Of a stretch of DNA of 64,000 nt, positions 35,697 through 49,864 are shown one piece after another. A model generated the notes under the pieces. The model was given only the letters and a program-made list of their open reading frames with translations. It did no database searches and was not told where the DNA came from. The DNA comes from Epiperipatus broadwayi (lineage: Eukaryota; Onychophora; Udeonychophora; Euonychophora; Peripatidae). Each line of letters starts with the position of its first letter. Position 1 is the stretch's first letter. The translations under genes were made by a program, and so were the position numbers. The DNA lies in NCBI GenBank assembly GCA_028023455.1, contig JAQFVV010006545.1:686001-750000 (forward strand), read 5' to 3'.

Positions 35697-37480
35697 ATAT
35701 TCAAACTATTATCATCCCATTGCAAGGTGAAGATTTCTTCATGTTTAATTTAGTTTCTTTGATCTTTAGCTCTTCTTCTCTACATCACATCAATAAATTT
35801 CTTTATATCATCCATCTATCACACAGTGTGGTCTTGGTCTAGATCTTTTACAATCTCTTGAAATTTATTTTAAAACTTTAACTATCTATCTATTGCTATA
35901 TTTTCTAAAAATATATCCAGTTTAGTTAAATAATGTCAATGATCCTGGTTTATTCATTAACCAAAAAATATGTTCTTTCTAATCTCTTCATATCACTTCC
36001 AACATAAATCCCACAATTCTATATTGAGTGATCTGAAGTCTCCATATTGCTTTTGTTTTAAGTATCCAAGTTTCAGAATTATAATTAAGATATGGTTATA
36101 CACAACTATTAAAATCTATGGTTTCAGAAACACTTATGCCTCTTTTTTAACACTTAATTATTTCTAAGATACATCATCTTAGTTTAATTCCATAAGTAAT
36201 TTTATGCATTATGCTATCTGTGTATTAGTAATCTGACCAAAATATTTATATGTTAACTTTTAATTTTTAATTTCAAAAATTACTTTAATCTTTTTTATTT
36301 ATCTTCAGTCCTACCTTTTAAATTTTATTTGATAATTTTTGTAACATATTCTGAATTTCTGAAGTATTATATAAAAAATAACTATGTATTTTTATTCCTT
36401 AGCTTTTTATTTTAATCTATATAACTCTTCTTCTATAACTGCTGTAAAATTTTTTTAGCAATATGGAATCACCCTATCATATATTCTTATCAGTGTTCAT
36501 TCTTTTAATGTTATTATTTAATCTAATCACTGTTGTTGTATTTTGATAAATAATTTTCACAATGACATCTTGAGTTTACATATTTATGATCCAGAGCTTT
36601 AATCACTGTGGAAATGCATATTATAGAATCAAATATCTTTTTATAATCTACAAATCTATTTTAGTTGTTCTTTTATCTATATGATTCACTGTGTTAAAAA
36701 CACTTCAAATATAGCTTATACTTTTGATCACTTTATTAGAGCTGTAATTATCTTGATAATGATTTTGTACAGAACTAATAAAAGTCTAATAGATTTGTAA
36801 TTTCTAATATTTTCTGCTATATTTCTTAAATATCAAAATTTATAATGCTTTTTTTTTCATTTATCTGATTCTTCTTTTCACTTTATCAGTTTTAATAAGA
36901 AAAATTTTTGTTAATAATTATTTTATTTTTTCTCCTGTGTCTTTTAAAATATCACCAATGATTGCATCATTTTCTAGATCATTTCCTTTTTTCTTAGATT
37001 TCATTCAATATTTTACCTCACCACATAAAATATTTTAATATTTTATAAGATATCATAACTGTAGTGGTTAGATATATTTTTTGTTCATTATTTTTTATAT
37101 ATTTTTTGTAGAATCCATGAATACATTTTATAATGTTATTGCTCCTTTTAGTAATAATTCTATCTCTCCTTCTTATACTAAAATAACTTTTCTTTCAGTA
37201 CTGAGATATTGCTTTATATTTTTGAAACTTTGATTTTCTTTTGTAATTTTCATTGCTAATTATGTTTATGAAAACTTTTTATTACCATTTTACAAACCTC
37301 CAGATTTTCATTTCTTCTTATTCGTTTATTTTTAAACATTTTAATATTTCTTTTTTTGTTCATATACTGTTTGGCCTCATTTTGAAAATTTATTAGCAAA
37401 TTGCTATTTTTTTTTACATCAGCTATTTTGTTATATTCCGTAAAATATCAGTTACTTTCTTATTGAACTCAATTAAAAAG
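35697..37480 (-). mobile_element. RTE-like LINE, long decayed copy
   Basis: Collinear with the copies at 10.35 and 7.2 kb. From the left come the 3' part (ATCATCCCATTGCAAGGTGA, then CTTCTTCTCTACATCAC), the YLG-type region near 36200, palm blocks near 36370-36650, and the linker part, ending near 37480 in a form of TCAGTTATTTTCCTATTAA. Nearly every frame is broken, and many C/G positions have become A/T. It is the oldest-looking copy of the family. It lies 1.4 kb upstream of the hemocyanin/PPO exon. Confidence 0.75.
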
Positions 37481-38857
37481 TTCTAATTGAAAATAATTGG
37501 CTGCTTCTGAAGGTTAGAAGTATAAACTATTTTCATTTTTATTAAATATTTTTTTAAAGTAAGAATTTGTAATTAGCCATGTTTTGTATATAAATTTCAC
37601 AAGCTTATGTCCTCATTCAGCCATATATATATATATACATAATGAACTCTGAAAGTACCATTAAAAATAGAATTACTTTAAATTTACATAAAGTTAGTAA
37701 CTTAACTTGATATTTTTTTTTATTCTTAATTTAAAATGAGAGCTTATATATATATATATATATAAACTAGTAATTTCAAGGCAAAATATTTTGCCCATCT
37801 ACTTGTCATGCCTGTGTTTTGACTTTGACCCTAGTAAAGTTTCAAAAGGGTTTTTTTTTTTTAAATTGATTAAGTGGACAATTTTTTTTTCATATAATGG
37901 CCATTAGCATTTATCTATTTAATATTGGTCTAGATAGCAGCTCAAAATTCCAGAATAAACTATATAGCTCAGACAAGTATTAGTGTGTTATTTAATAATA
38001 GTTTCAACACAATTGAAATAAAACAACTATATATAGTATGTTATTTGTACAACAAAATGCCTTGTAATATAATATGACCTTCACCATTATTGAAGAATCT
38101 TATATGCTATAAATCTCTGTTGTTTTTTTATTTATATTATTATTGCTCATTTTGTTTTAAAGATTTAAGTATCTCTCATTGAGGTATATGGTAAAATCTG
38201 AAATGGTAAGAATTAATTGTGTCAATAAAATGGCTATCATTAGAAAACCATCTCTAATCATGATAAAGTACTAGTGGGTGTTACTGGATCATGATGCCCT
38301 AATGTGTAATTATGTCAATCTGTGGTATTATAATTTATATTATTTGATATGTGTGTATTTATAATTAATGGCATACTATGTACATATTTTGTATCCAGAT
38401 ATGAAACGGTTTTCAAAGTAATAAAAACGCAAAATTATGAATTATTTTATGCCGACTTTCAAAGATGTTATTGACATAAATAAAAAAACTTTATCAAAAA
38501 ATTTAATCCATAAAAAATACGTGTTTAATAAAGTTTGTATATTGAAAGTTTAAAAAAAAATATTTTGGATATCTATAGAAAAATCTAACACGTTTACATA
38601 ATTAAAAAACAGGTTGAGTGAAGCTGGTTAAAGGCAAATTTCAAATGTTCAAATCTTAGTATGGAGTAAGAACGTAGCTTTTAATGTTTTTAAATTTTAG
38701 TGTAATTGTTTATTTATAATTGGAAAATTTTACTTAATAATAATTGATCTAATTTATTTTTTAAAACAATCTATTTTTATGCAAAACTAGGTCAAGGAAT
38801 TTATATTTTGATTCACTTTCTCAGAAGTTTTAATATGTATGTATTTATTTTTTTTAG
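37481..38857. other. Region upstream of the hemocyanin/PPO exon
   Basis: Two short TA runs (about 37624-37638 and 37745-37764) and no open frame. A convincing TATA box or first non-coding exon could not be picked out. Confidence 0.4.
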
Positions 38858-38956
38858 AGAGAATTTTTTCTTTCGTTGATAAACGCAACCACGTGACTAG
38901 TATTTTAGATGTCATTTTAATATTGCTGTCTGAAACACAAAATACGGGCATCCACA
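38858..38956 (+). promoter_or_regulatory. 5' leader with possible acceptor site and 3-codon uORF
   Basis: TTTATTTTTTTTAG at about 38846-38859 is a good splice acceptor, so the coding exon could start near 38860 with a non-coding 5' part. An alternative is a transcription start in this interval. ATGTCATTTTAA at 38909-38920 is a three-codon upstream frame whose stop is in frame with the main ATG. A CACGTG box (E-box form) is at about 38890. Confidence 0.4.
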
Positions 38957-39691
38957 ATGGATTGCCAAGCTCAATTAACGAATTTGTTGGGTTCTACCAA
39001 CATTAGTTTTCCTCAGATTATAGACTTTATACCCGAATCCACTGATGGAATAGGGATTCTTCCTAAAGGATCACCATTTTCAGTATATGTGCATCATCAT
39101 TCGCAGGAAGCTAGTAAATTAATTGATGCTTTATTAACATATGATAACTTTATAGATTTTCTTACGGCAGCCTTATATTTCTGCCCCCGGGTTAATGAAA
39201 TGTTGTATATTTTTGCTCTTTCAGTAGCATCTATTCACAGGAATGATGCTTTAGGAATTCGTGTACCGCCTTTATATGAAATATTTCCAGATCAATTTGT
39301 AGATGAGCGTTACTTGCAAGCTGGAACAGAAAAAATATTACAAAATCAAGAAAGCAACTATAATACAAGAATGAAAAGACAGCTTCCAGTGCCAGCATCC
39401 AGAGTTAAAAATATAATAGTTGATAAAATGTTTCCAGATGGCGCTGATCCAATGGAACAACAATTAGCATATTTTCGAGAGGACATAGGAATTAATTCTC
39501 ATCATTGGCATTGGCATTTAATTTACCCTCATAGTTGGCGTCCTCGTTTAAAAGGTGGAATAATCAAAGATCGCAGAGGAGAATTGTTTTACTACGTTCA
39601 TCAGCAAATGGTGAGAAGATACAATGCTGAACGGTTGTCTCACGAAATGCCACTGGTGACACCACTCAATAATTGGGATGTTCCTATTAAG
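38957..39691 (+). CDS. Arthropod hemocyanin/prophenoloxidase, first coding exon (partial gene)
   Basis: This exon encodes 245 residues of a type-3 copper protein of the arthropod hemocyanin/prophenoloxidase superfamily, which carries oxygen or oxidises phenols. Residues about 1-160 are the helical N-terminal domain (GILPKG at 33-38, VNEMLYIFALSVASIHR at 79-95, EIFPDQFV at 108-115). Residues 170-215 hold the copper-A site: YFREDIGIN, then SHHWHWHLIYP with His183 and His187 as ligands, and KDRRGELFYYVHQQ with His215 as the third. There is no signal peptide, as in PPOs and many chelicerate hemocyanins. The ATG is the first in frame, with a TAA 12 codons upstream, and has the good context CACAATGG. 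The exon ends AAG|GTAATT in phase 0. The copper-B and C-terminal domains must be in later exons, not found here. YPHSW after the copper motif favours chelicerate, myriapod or onychophoran relatives over insect PPO. Carrier and enzyme cannot be told apart from this part alone. Confidence 0.93.
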
Positions 39692-39742
39692 GTAATTATT
39701 ATTATTGTTATTATCATTATTATTATTATTATCATCATCATT
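39692..39742. repeat. Splice donor followed by (ATT)n microsatellite
   Basis: GTAATT at 39692 begins the intron. ATT/ATC/GTT trinucleotides start within it and extend the reading frame artificially by 21 mainly Ile codons before the stop, so the open frame overstates the protein. Confidence 0.85.
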
Positions 39743-40684
39743 TTATACAATTTTTAGATAGACTTCTTTTTATTAATAACTATGTTATCAATAAATAATA
39801 TACAATAGCAAATTACCATAAATTATGAGATTGGCATTCATATATCAAACATGAATTGTAGGCATAGTAAAAAAAAAGGAACATTGATGAGGTTCTTAAA
39901 ATAAACGTAAAATAAAAACTAATAAATAATATTATTATTTTAGACCATAGTAAAATGAACCGACTGTCATTGCTAGGATTAAAATATTAAAAAGTAAAAC
40001 AATTAAAAAATTTGATTTCATTCATCAGTTTTATATACCATACATGTTATTGTATTTCTCTTATTATTGTTATAAATAATCATTTTAGAACGAGGATATC
40101 TGCTTACAACATAGCTTATAATAAAGTTTATTATTCGATATAAAGTTCCACTAATTTTCTTTACTTAGATTCATTTTAAACATTAAGAAAAGTAATTCAT
40201 TTTTTTCTATTTCAGAGGCAACAAAAAAAATCATATTAAATTAATATTGTATTTTAAAAAAGGATGTGAGAAAAGTGTTTTAAAAATTGAAATTTTGAGT
40301 GAAAAAAAAAGTTGATAAAAATTATAGAAAATAGGGTAAGAGATTAAATCAAGTAAGTTTTGTAGTATGTTTGAAACATTGTTGAAAAATGATTTTAAAG
40401 TTTATGATAATTGGATATATATGGAAAATAAGATTGCAAATAAGCGTTTATTTAGAACTAATCACTTTGATAATAAAGAGAGAGAGAGAAAGAGAGAAAC
40501 TTTAGAAAGTAAGGCATACAGAGTCTTAAAAAGAGACTATTAAGAAACAAATTTAAGAAAAAAATAAAAGAATTAAGATTAGATTGCTACTTTAAAAATA
40601 AGAAATAGCTAGTATAGAATTAAAACAGTATTAAAATGAACTTAATAAAAAGTTAATGAAAAAAATTTACAATGCAGGATGGAA
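39743..40684. other. Intron 1 sequence, no further exon seen
   Basis: AT-rich with a GAGAGAAAGAGAG run at about 40479-40495. 40330-40680 is A-rich and may be the worn 5' part of the LINE relic that follows. No hemocyanin-like coding was recognised. Confidence 0.4.
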
Positions 40685-41235
40685 TTACTAAGCATCACAA
40701 GATCATCATTTCTTATGATTGCTTATAACTGTTATTAAAACAGGCAAAACTTTCCATACAGTAGTGCTACTCAATGCAAGCCAGAGTAAGAAATGATGAT
40801 CATGCGATGCTTAGTAGTTTAATATACCAATCCTGCCTGATAGAATAGTGGTGGCTATGGTTATTAAAGAACCAAAAACACCAAAGTGTTTGGGTACTGA
40901 ACTGAGTTCAGACCTATATGATTATATAAGCTAATGAGCTTGGATTGAAAGTATTATTGTGTTTTCAATTTTAGACTTATGATTTTGTAGTTAAGTAGAG
41001 ATAAAAAGTGGCTGCTGGAGGGTCACATTAGATTGTAAGATCTAGATGCAGTACTCTAATATCCAAGGCTCATCACTGATGAAATCCACAAGCTAGAAAC
41101 CAGTCTGTGGATATTGGATGAGTAGGCACTAGATAGGAATTTTATGCACAAGCCTTCTGGCATCCATTGATTACTCTGGACTGCAGTGAGTGGTACTACT
41201 GTATGGAGAGTTTTTCCTGTTTTAATAATAAGGTG
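40685..41235. mobile_element. Foldback hammerhead element, copy D
   Basis: 40685-40829 is a small palindrome: ACTAAGCATCACAAGATCAT with TTTCTTA after it reappears inverted as TAAGAAATGATGATCATGCG up to GATGCTTAGT, around the outer left-arm sequence AACAGGCAAAACTTTCC. This shows the true outer terminus of the family. About 200 bp of unmatched sequence follow. The right arm at 41035-41235 is nearly complete, with the ribozyme, GGATGAGTAGGCACTAGATA, GCACAAGCCTTCTGGCATCC, and TACTGTATGGAGAG. No target duplication was found. Confidence 0.78.
41061..41119 (+). ncRNA. Hammerhead ribozyme motif, type I minimal (copy D)
   Basis: Core CTGATGA is at 41076-41082 and GAAA at 41096-41099, then C-CA-GTC with two Watson-Crick pairs in stem III (A-U, C-G). 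Predicted cleavage is after 41105. The outer stem I helix ATCCAA with TTGGAT (41061-41066 and 41114-41119) is perfect. The inner helix has two mismatches. Stem II (AATCCACAAGCTA) pairs weakly. Confidence 0.62.
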
Positions 41236-41379
41236 GGATTATTGTGATAGTTTTTGGTCTATATAAATTTAAAAAATAAGAAAGAAAATGAAATTATATT
41301 ATTAAATGTAGGAAGAAAACAATATAAGGATAAGAAAAACTTAAAAAGATGCTTAATAAATTTATAATAAAAATTTTGA

Positions 41380-41606
41380 GTGAATGGGTAATCTTTAAAG
41401 TTTTATAAAGATATAGAAGGTAGTGAATTCAGATTTATCTGGAACCATTAGTAGATTAAAAATAGAAAAAACAAGGGAACTAGATGTCATGGTATCTGAA
41501 ATGGTAATAGTTATAAGAAGGTATACAAGCTTCATTTGACAAAATGTTTTAATAAAATTATAATTGATGACAAGATTTCAGATGAATGGAAAGATGCTTC
41601 AATTAG

Positions 41607-41643
<37 letters not shown>

Positions 41644-41651
41644 AATATATA

Positions 41652-41691
<40 letters not shown>

Positions 41692-43650
41692 AGATAATAT
41701 TTGAAGTTGTTAACTAGGTATTCAGCAATAGCAATAATCTCCATAGTTTATAAATTATTTATATCTATCTTAATAGATAAAATCAGAACTTAGATATAAA
41801 AAAGTGAAATTTTGAAGAAAAAAAACCAAAATGGATTTTATTTAGAGGAAAAATGTGGAATAATTTCTTCAATATATTTCAATTGATGAAAATATCCTGT
41901 AAAATATAAACTATTAATTATTTCATTTTTAGAAAAGAGTAAGCTTATGATAGAATGGATAAAAATAGATTGTGAAGAAGTTTTGAAAATAGAAAATAGA
42001 TTTAGAGTTACTAAGAATGAGTAAAAGTTTCTGAAAGTATATAATCTATAAGTACGAATTGGGGGAATACAAATTTATTAATGTAAAATTGGATTGATAC
42101 AGCGATCCATTCTCACCTTTATTGCTTCTTTTGTTCCTACAAGAATTCGAAGTTGAAATAAAAATGATGGAAATAGGTATGGGGATTTTTGTAGTTGGAA
42201 CAGGAGAATAAATAATATGGTTGCGTTTATTTATTTACTTTTTTTTTTGTTTTTGTGGAAAATATTGTACTTTTTGCAAACAATGTACATACAAAATAAA
42301 CAGTTATTATGAAAGAAGTATGATCAAAAACAAAAAAAAAAAAGCATAAAAATTAAATTCACTGAACTAAAATCTACTAACTACTAAAATCATAGTATTC
42401 GATGGGGAAAAAACACTGAAGGATGAAAAATAGCAAATATTTGTGTTCAGAAAGTTAGAAAATTACAGGTATTTATTGTAATTGGGGGTGGGGGGCGATT
42501 ATACATATACTTGAAAATTAGAATTAATGAAAAAAATATAAATTAGAATAAGATTGATTAAGAATTAAGCATGTTACTAAGTTTTAAAAAGCAGATATGT
42601 AGAATTATTTGAAAAAGACTGTGAATATATCCTTTAATATTAGGTGATGACATATTTTATATTGTCCAGAAAATTCTGAAATTTTTAGATATACTGCGAT
42701 TAGTATTATGAAGATAGGTATTGGGTTATGAAGCATTGAAAATAATGAGGCTATTTCATGTCAAATGGAAAAGACTGTTCTAATGAAAAAAATAAATATA
42801 AAGTTAGTAAAGTTATGGGAATAAAAATGGACTGGTAAATATAGTACTTAATTTGATATGGGCAGAGCTTAAGAAACACATTGAGCAAGAAATCTGTTAC
42901 AATATATCTCTGTATTTACATTTAAAAAAGTGGAATAAATGTGTAGAGAATATATTTCAGGTACATAATTTTGAGGAGTGAGAAAAAAAGTTAAATGGAT
43001 TAGAACAAAGGAAATATTAAATGTTAAAAGAAATATGATAATATTAATGGGAGTATATTAATATTTGGGATAATGGCAATAGATTTATATACCAGCAAGA
43101 GAAGGCAAAAACTGAATGAAAAAATAAATTATAAGAGTAATTTATATGAAGATAAAGGAATAGTGAATACCTAATTTGGAATTTGGAAATAAAGAGGATC
43201 AGGATAAATTGTATGAGAGAATAGATAAAATTTAAAGATATAAGGAATTAAATATGTTGATATTTTATATTTTTTGTTTGAATCTTTGTAATCAAATTAA
43301 AGAATATAAAAACAACAATGAAACAGTTTTTATTACAATAGTATAGAACAATAAAAAGAAATGAAGGAGAACTGGAAAAGGGTTGTTAATAAGATGTAAG
43401 GAATAGATGTGTTTATTCTGGTATGTAAAAGTTTTGGAGGAAAGGAATGTTTGACTTGACTTTAAAAATGTCTGGACATGTGGCTAATGTACACAAATTA
43501 ACTTCAATTAAGGAGCTATTTTACAATATATCATAACACAGACTATTTTTTCTATTGAGTTAAATTCAGAGATTAGTCTAGGAAGTAGATATAGCAGTCT
43601 CCATTGATTATTGAAGCTTATAACAATGTATCTAGATTAAGTAGAAAAAG
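41380..43650 (+). mobile_element. Second type of LINE, heavily decayed
   Basis: Forward frames, broken every 20-60 codons, give LINE phrases in order: LTKCFNKIIIDDKISDEWKD (about 41530-41600), CKLFISILIDKI (about 41745-41785), QNGFYLEEKC (about 41828), and AYDRMDKNRL (about 41945, the palm A block usually written KAYDRVDR). A worn YxGS-like and C-terminal part follows to about 43650. A TA microsatellite has expanded inside at 41608-41690. It lies in intron 1 of the hemocyanin/PPO gene if that gene continues to the right. Confidence 0.6.
41608..41690. repeat. (TA)n microsatellite, palindromic
   Basis: Two long TA runs are separated by TCTAA. ATTAGA at the left edge and TCTAAT in the middle make the left half a perfect inverted repeat. 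Confidence 0.95.
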
Positions 43651-44334
43651 GAGAAAATATTGATTTGAGTACAAATAAAATTTATTACTTTTCTGCTTGT
43701 AATACAAAAATTTGCCAAACATGATTATTGTTTTTCATGTTCTTTTAGTATTTACTTATTTTGTCTTTTCTATCAATTTTATGCAATTGACTACATAAGT
43801 AATAAAGAAAATTAATAATTTGTTAAATTATAAATAGTTTGTTAAAAGTTAATTATCTTTTGCAAAATTAATTATTTAAAATTATAAACTAATCATAAGT
43901 AATTTATAATATTATTTTATAATTGTAATACATATAGATGTAATGATCAATATATTTATCAGCTTGTCACATGATTTAATTGTGAAACCAGACTGGTTAA
44001 AATTTGAAAATGTTTCAGATTTTATTCAGACCAAAGATTCTTTTAGTTAGTCACCCCCCAAAAAAAAAACTAACTAATTATCCAGTATTGGTCAGTAAAG
44101 AAATTTAATAGAACTATTCTTACCAAAAAAGTAAATAAGGATCAAAAACTACTCAAATTCTCATTTAGACAATTATTAAACCTAGAAGCAATTCACTCTT
44201 TTTCTATGAGAGACTGCTCAAATTGTCTTTTTTATATATATAGTAAACAAACGAGAGTCTGTTTTATCTTAAATATATGTTTGATGGACAGACGATAGTA
44301 AAAGCAAGCTTTTGGGAGTTTCCATGATTATTAT
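43651..44334. other. AT-rich spacer
   Basis: Nothing recognised. Confidence 0.5.
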
Positions 44335-44488
44335 TTGAAATTATTCAAACGGGAAGTCAATCTCCGATAATGCGCTATTTCTTAAATATAAATTTCCACG
44401 CACTTGCCTGCCAGTAAGCGTGCGTGGAATTTTTTTTTTTGAGAAATAGCGCATTATCTGAGTTTGACTTCTGATTGAATGATTTCAA
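44335..44488. mobile_element. 154-bp foldback (MITE-like) hairpin
   Basis: The left arm TTGAAATTATTCAAACGGGA continues through AGTCAATCTCCGATAATGCG and CTATTTCTTAAATATAAATT to CCACGCAC. The right arm returns the whole order inverted, from GTGCGTGG through AGAAATAGCGCATTATCTGA to GACTTCTGATTGAATGATTTCAA. Arms are about 67 bp with few mismatches, around a 16-base loop. No target duplication is evident. It is non-coding, and the RNA would form one long hairpin. Confidence 0.85.
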
Positions 44489-44989
44489 TGTTTTCAGCCC
44501 TTTATAATAATAGATTATTATTTGATTAAATTATATTATTTAACTTAATAATTTAAAATTTTTATCTTTAAATCTTGCTGATATACTGTCAGATCTATAT
44601 ACCACGGACAATAAATTAATCTGAGTTCAAATCTTTGAGTTGTATTAAAATTTCGTATCAAGCTTTTCAAGTATGAATTTGAATAAAATTTAATGGTTAT
44701 ATGGATAAACAATAATACTAGAAAAAATAGCTAGTAATTTAAAAATCTGTCCGTTTTAAGTGCTGATTGGTGTCAGGTTATTTAAATTAAATTTCGCTGC
44801 TGTCTAATAAAATGATTGAATAATTTTTATTTTAATTGTTCATTATCTATATATCTTCTGCATTGACTTTGTTAATAATACAGTAAGTGAATAGTATATT
44901 GTTCTAAAATTTATATAAAAAAATTGAGTAATAAAAGTGGAGTTGTCCATTCTATTATCAAATAACACATCAAGATAATTAATTGTTTC
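44489..44989. other. AT-rich spacer
   Basis: Nothing recognised. Confidence 0.5.
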
Positions 44990-45955
44990 TTGATTTAAAA
45001 AAAAGTTCAAGTGAGATTTTTACTCTATTGCAATCTATTGTGGAGATCGATGGTGTATCAGACAGAGTAGCAAAATTAGTTATACAACTTAATAGCAAAT
45101 ACCAAATGCAAATAATTCAGGTAGTGGTGAAGTAGGAGAATATTTTTATATGGATGTACAAAAGGCTTTTGATCAGAGTAAACAACATTTTAAAATTGTT
45201 ATGGGAGACTTTAATGCTAGAATTGTGAAACAAATGAAAGATGAAAGTGTTGTAAGTAATTTTAGTTATGGTAATAGAAATGAGAGAGGACATAGAATTG
45301 TAGAGTTTGCAGAAAAAGAAAAAAATTTATATTATGAATTCTTTTTTTGAGAAAAATGTTAAAAGGAAATGGACATGAAAGCATACAAATGAAGATACAG
45401 CAGAATTAGATTATATTTTGACTAACAGAAAATACATATTTCAAGATTGTAATGTTCTTAATAAATTTAACACAGGAAGTGTTAATGCAAAACTAGAGAG
45501 ACAAAAATTATTAAAAAAACAATATTTACAGTTGATATTCCTAATCTTCAGAAACATTCTAATGAATTTAGATTAGAACTTACAAATCAGTTTCAAGTAT
45601 TAGTAGATTCTGAACATGATTCAGATTTGAATAAAATAAATATGAAAATAACTGATACACTTTTAAAAACTGCAACAAAGATAGCTGGTAGAAAAAAGCA
45701 ACAATTGAGCAATAAAAGTTCTACTGAGACTAGAGAATTTATGAAGAAAAGAAGAAATATGAAGATATACAAAAATGATGCATTAAAAAGGATTGAATAT
45801 CTCCAGTTTTGTAAAATGGTGTGGAAAAGAGTTGAAAATGATATAAGAAAGTATAATTGTGAACTAGCAAGGAAAGCTGTAGGAGAGAATAAAAGTCTCA
45901 AGAGTGTAAAACAAGATTTTGGTATTGGTAGTATCTCAATATTGATACATTAAAA
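44990..45955 (+). mobile_element. RTE-like LINE, endonuclease and linker fragment
   Basis: Forward blocks. 45045-45110 gives DRVAKLVIQLNSKYQMQ (endonuclease core). 45150-45350 has IVMGDFNARI, the catalytic GDFN box of apurinic-type endonucleases, and NERGHRIVEFAE. 45340-45480 in another frame has WTWKHTNEDTAELDYIL, the conserved D-Y-I/L box. The SDHRL box expected after NTGS is lost. 45627-45953 is the linker MKIYKNDALKR ... QDFGIG, which matches the linker of the minus-strand copy at 8.3 kb. It therefore complements the RT-bearing copies of the same family. Frameshifts make it inactive. It is cut off before the RT domain. Confidence 0.85.
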
Positions 45956-48835
<2,880 letters not shown>

Positions 48836-48964
48836 TTTGAATTTAATCTAGTACTGTATTGTTTTATGGTTTTGCATTTTTATTTTTTGATAGTATAGTG
48901 TTAGACAGTTTTGATTTTATATATATATATATTCAATTTAACGATAAAAAAATATTATATTTAA

Positions 48965-49020
48965 ATTCTTTAGTAGCTCTTTCAGTTATGTAGTAATCCT
49001 CGTCAGCTTTAAATGATTTT
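48965..49020 (-). ncRNA. Hammerhead-like motif, left arm of Penelope-like element
   Basis: On the minus strand CTGACGA is at 49006-49000 and GAAA at 48983-48980. The core differs from the right-arm motif only at position 7 (C for T), which tolerates any base in hammerheads. Stem III is A-U and G-C around the loop AG, followed by a CUA site. Stem II pairs less well than in the right arm. Confidence 0.5.
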
Positions 49021-49172
49021 CAAATTATAATGTTACATAAATTTTCATAAGCTGTGTATGGCCATATTTGCAACTTGCCTATTAATAACATTATCTTTAT
49101 ATTTATCCATTAAAATTGCCTCTTTAATTTTCCTCTTTTTATGAATCCTTTTTCCATTAATATTTTATTTCA

Positions 49173-49788
49173 TTAATATTGAATGAGTCTTTTGTGGTCA
49201 AAGAATACTGAAGCTGTATTAAATTGACTATTCACATTATTTTTAATCCGATTATATAATAATTGAAACTCCTTTAATCTTTTTTCCGCAGAACATTTCG
49301 ATTCACTGATATATAATTTATTACATCCACATGAAATCTTATAAATTATATTACTTCTTTGCATTTTAGGAATTATACTCTTAGAATTATTAATCAATAA
49401 ATTAACATTTGGAGGAACACAAAATAAAATATTATACTTTTCTTTAAATATATTCTTAATTAATTTGATTGCATGTTATTTACAAATGGCATAGATATCC
49501 ATTTTTTTATTATCTAAGGTAACACTGCAAACCCTCTCCTGTACATAAAATTTGGTTTTTATCATAATCAACTTTTAAAAGTTCATCAGCAAAGAGTTCA
49601 ATATTTAAAATTTTTTCACTCCTATATTTACGTAATTTATCATTGTGATGCAAAAACGATTTCAGACTTGCCATTTTATGTATCATTGGAACACATGATT
49701 TAATATGAATATATCCTCTTTCTCCAATAGGTTTAAAAATTAATTTATAATTTAAATTAGTTGCATCTCTATATATTTGTAAATCCAA
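49173..49788 (-). pseudogene. Inverted endonuclease/connector copy of the Penelope-like element
   Basis: Two minus-strand open stretches correspond to parts of the right arm. 49788-49510 (MDLQIYRDATNLNYKL ...) is the post-RT connector. 49397-49173 has NIIYKISCGCNKLYISES, the GIY-YIG-like segment in which YISES stands for YIGET, then KRLKEFQLLYNRIKNN. A stop and frame shift separate them. The CGC pair before NKLYI is kept here, while the right arm has a stop in place of the middle Gly. Without an RT of its own in this orientation this arm cannot act independently. Confidence 0.75.
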
Positions 49789-49864
49789 AAATTTTATTTG
49801 TTCGTTTTACACTTTTTTTAAAAGTGTAAATTGTTTGTATTTTTTCTAAATACTGTAATATTCA

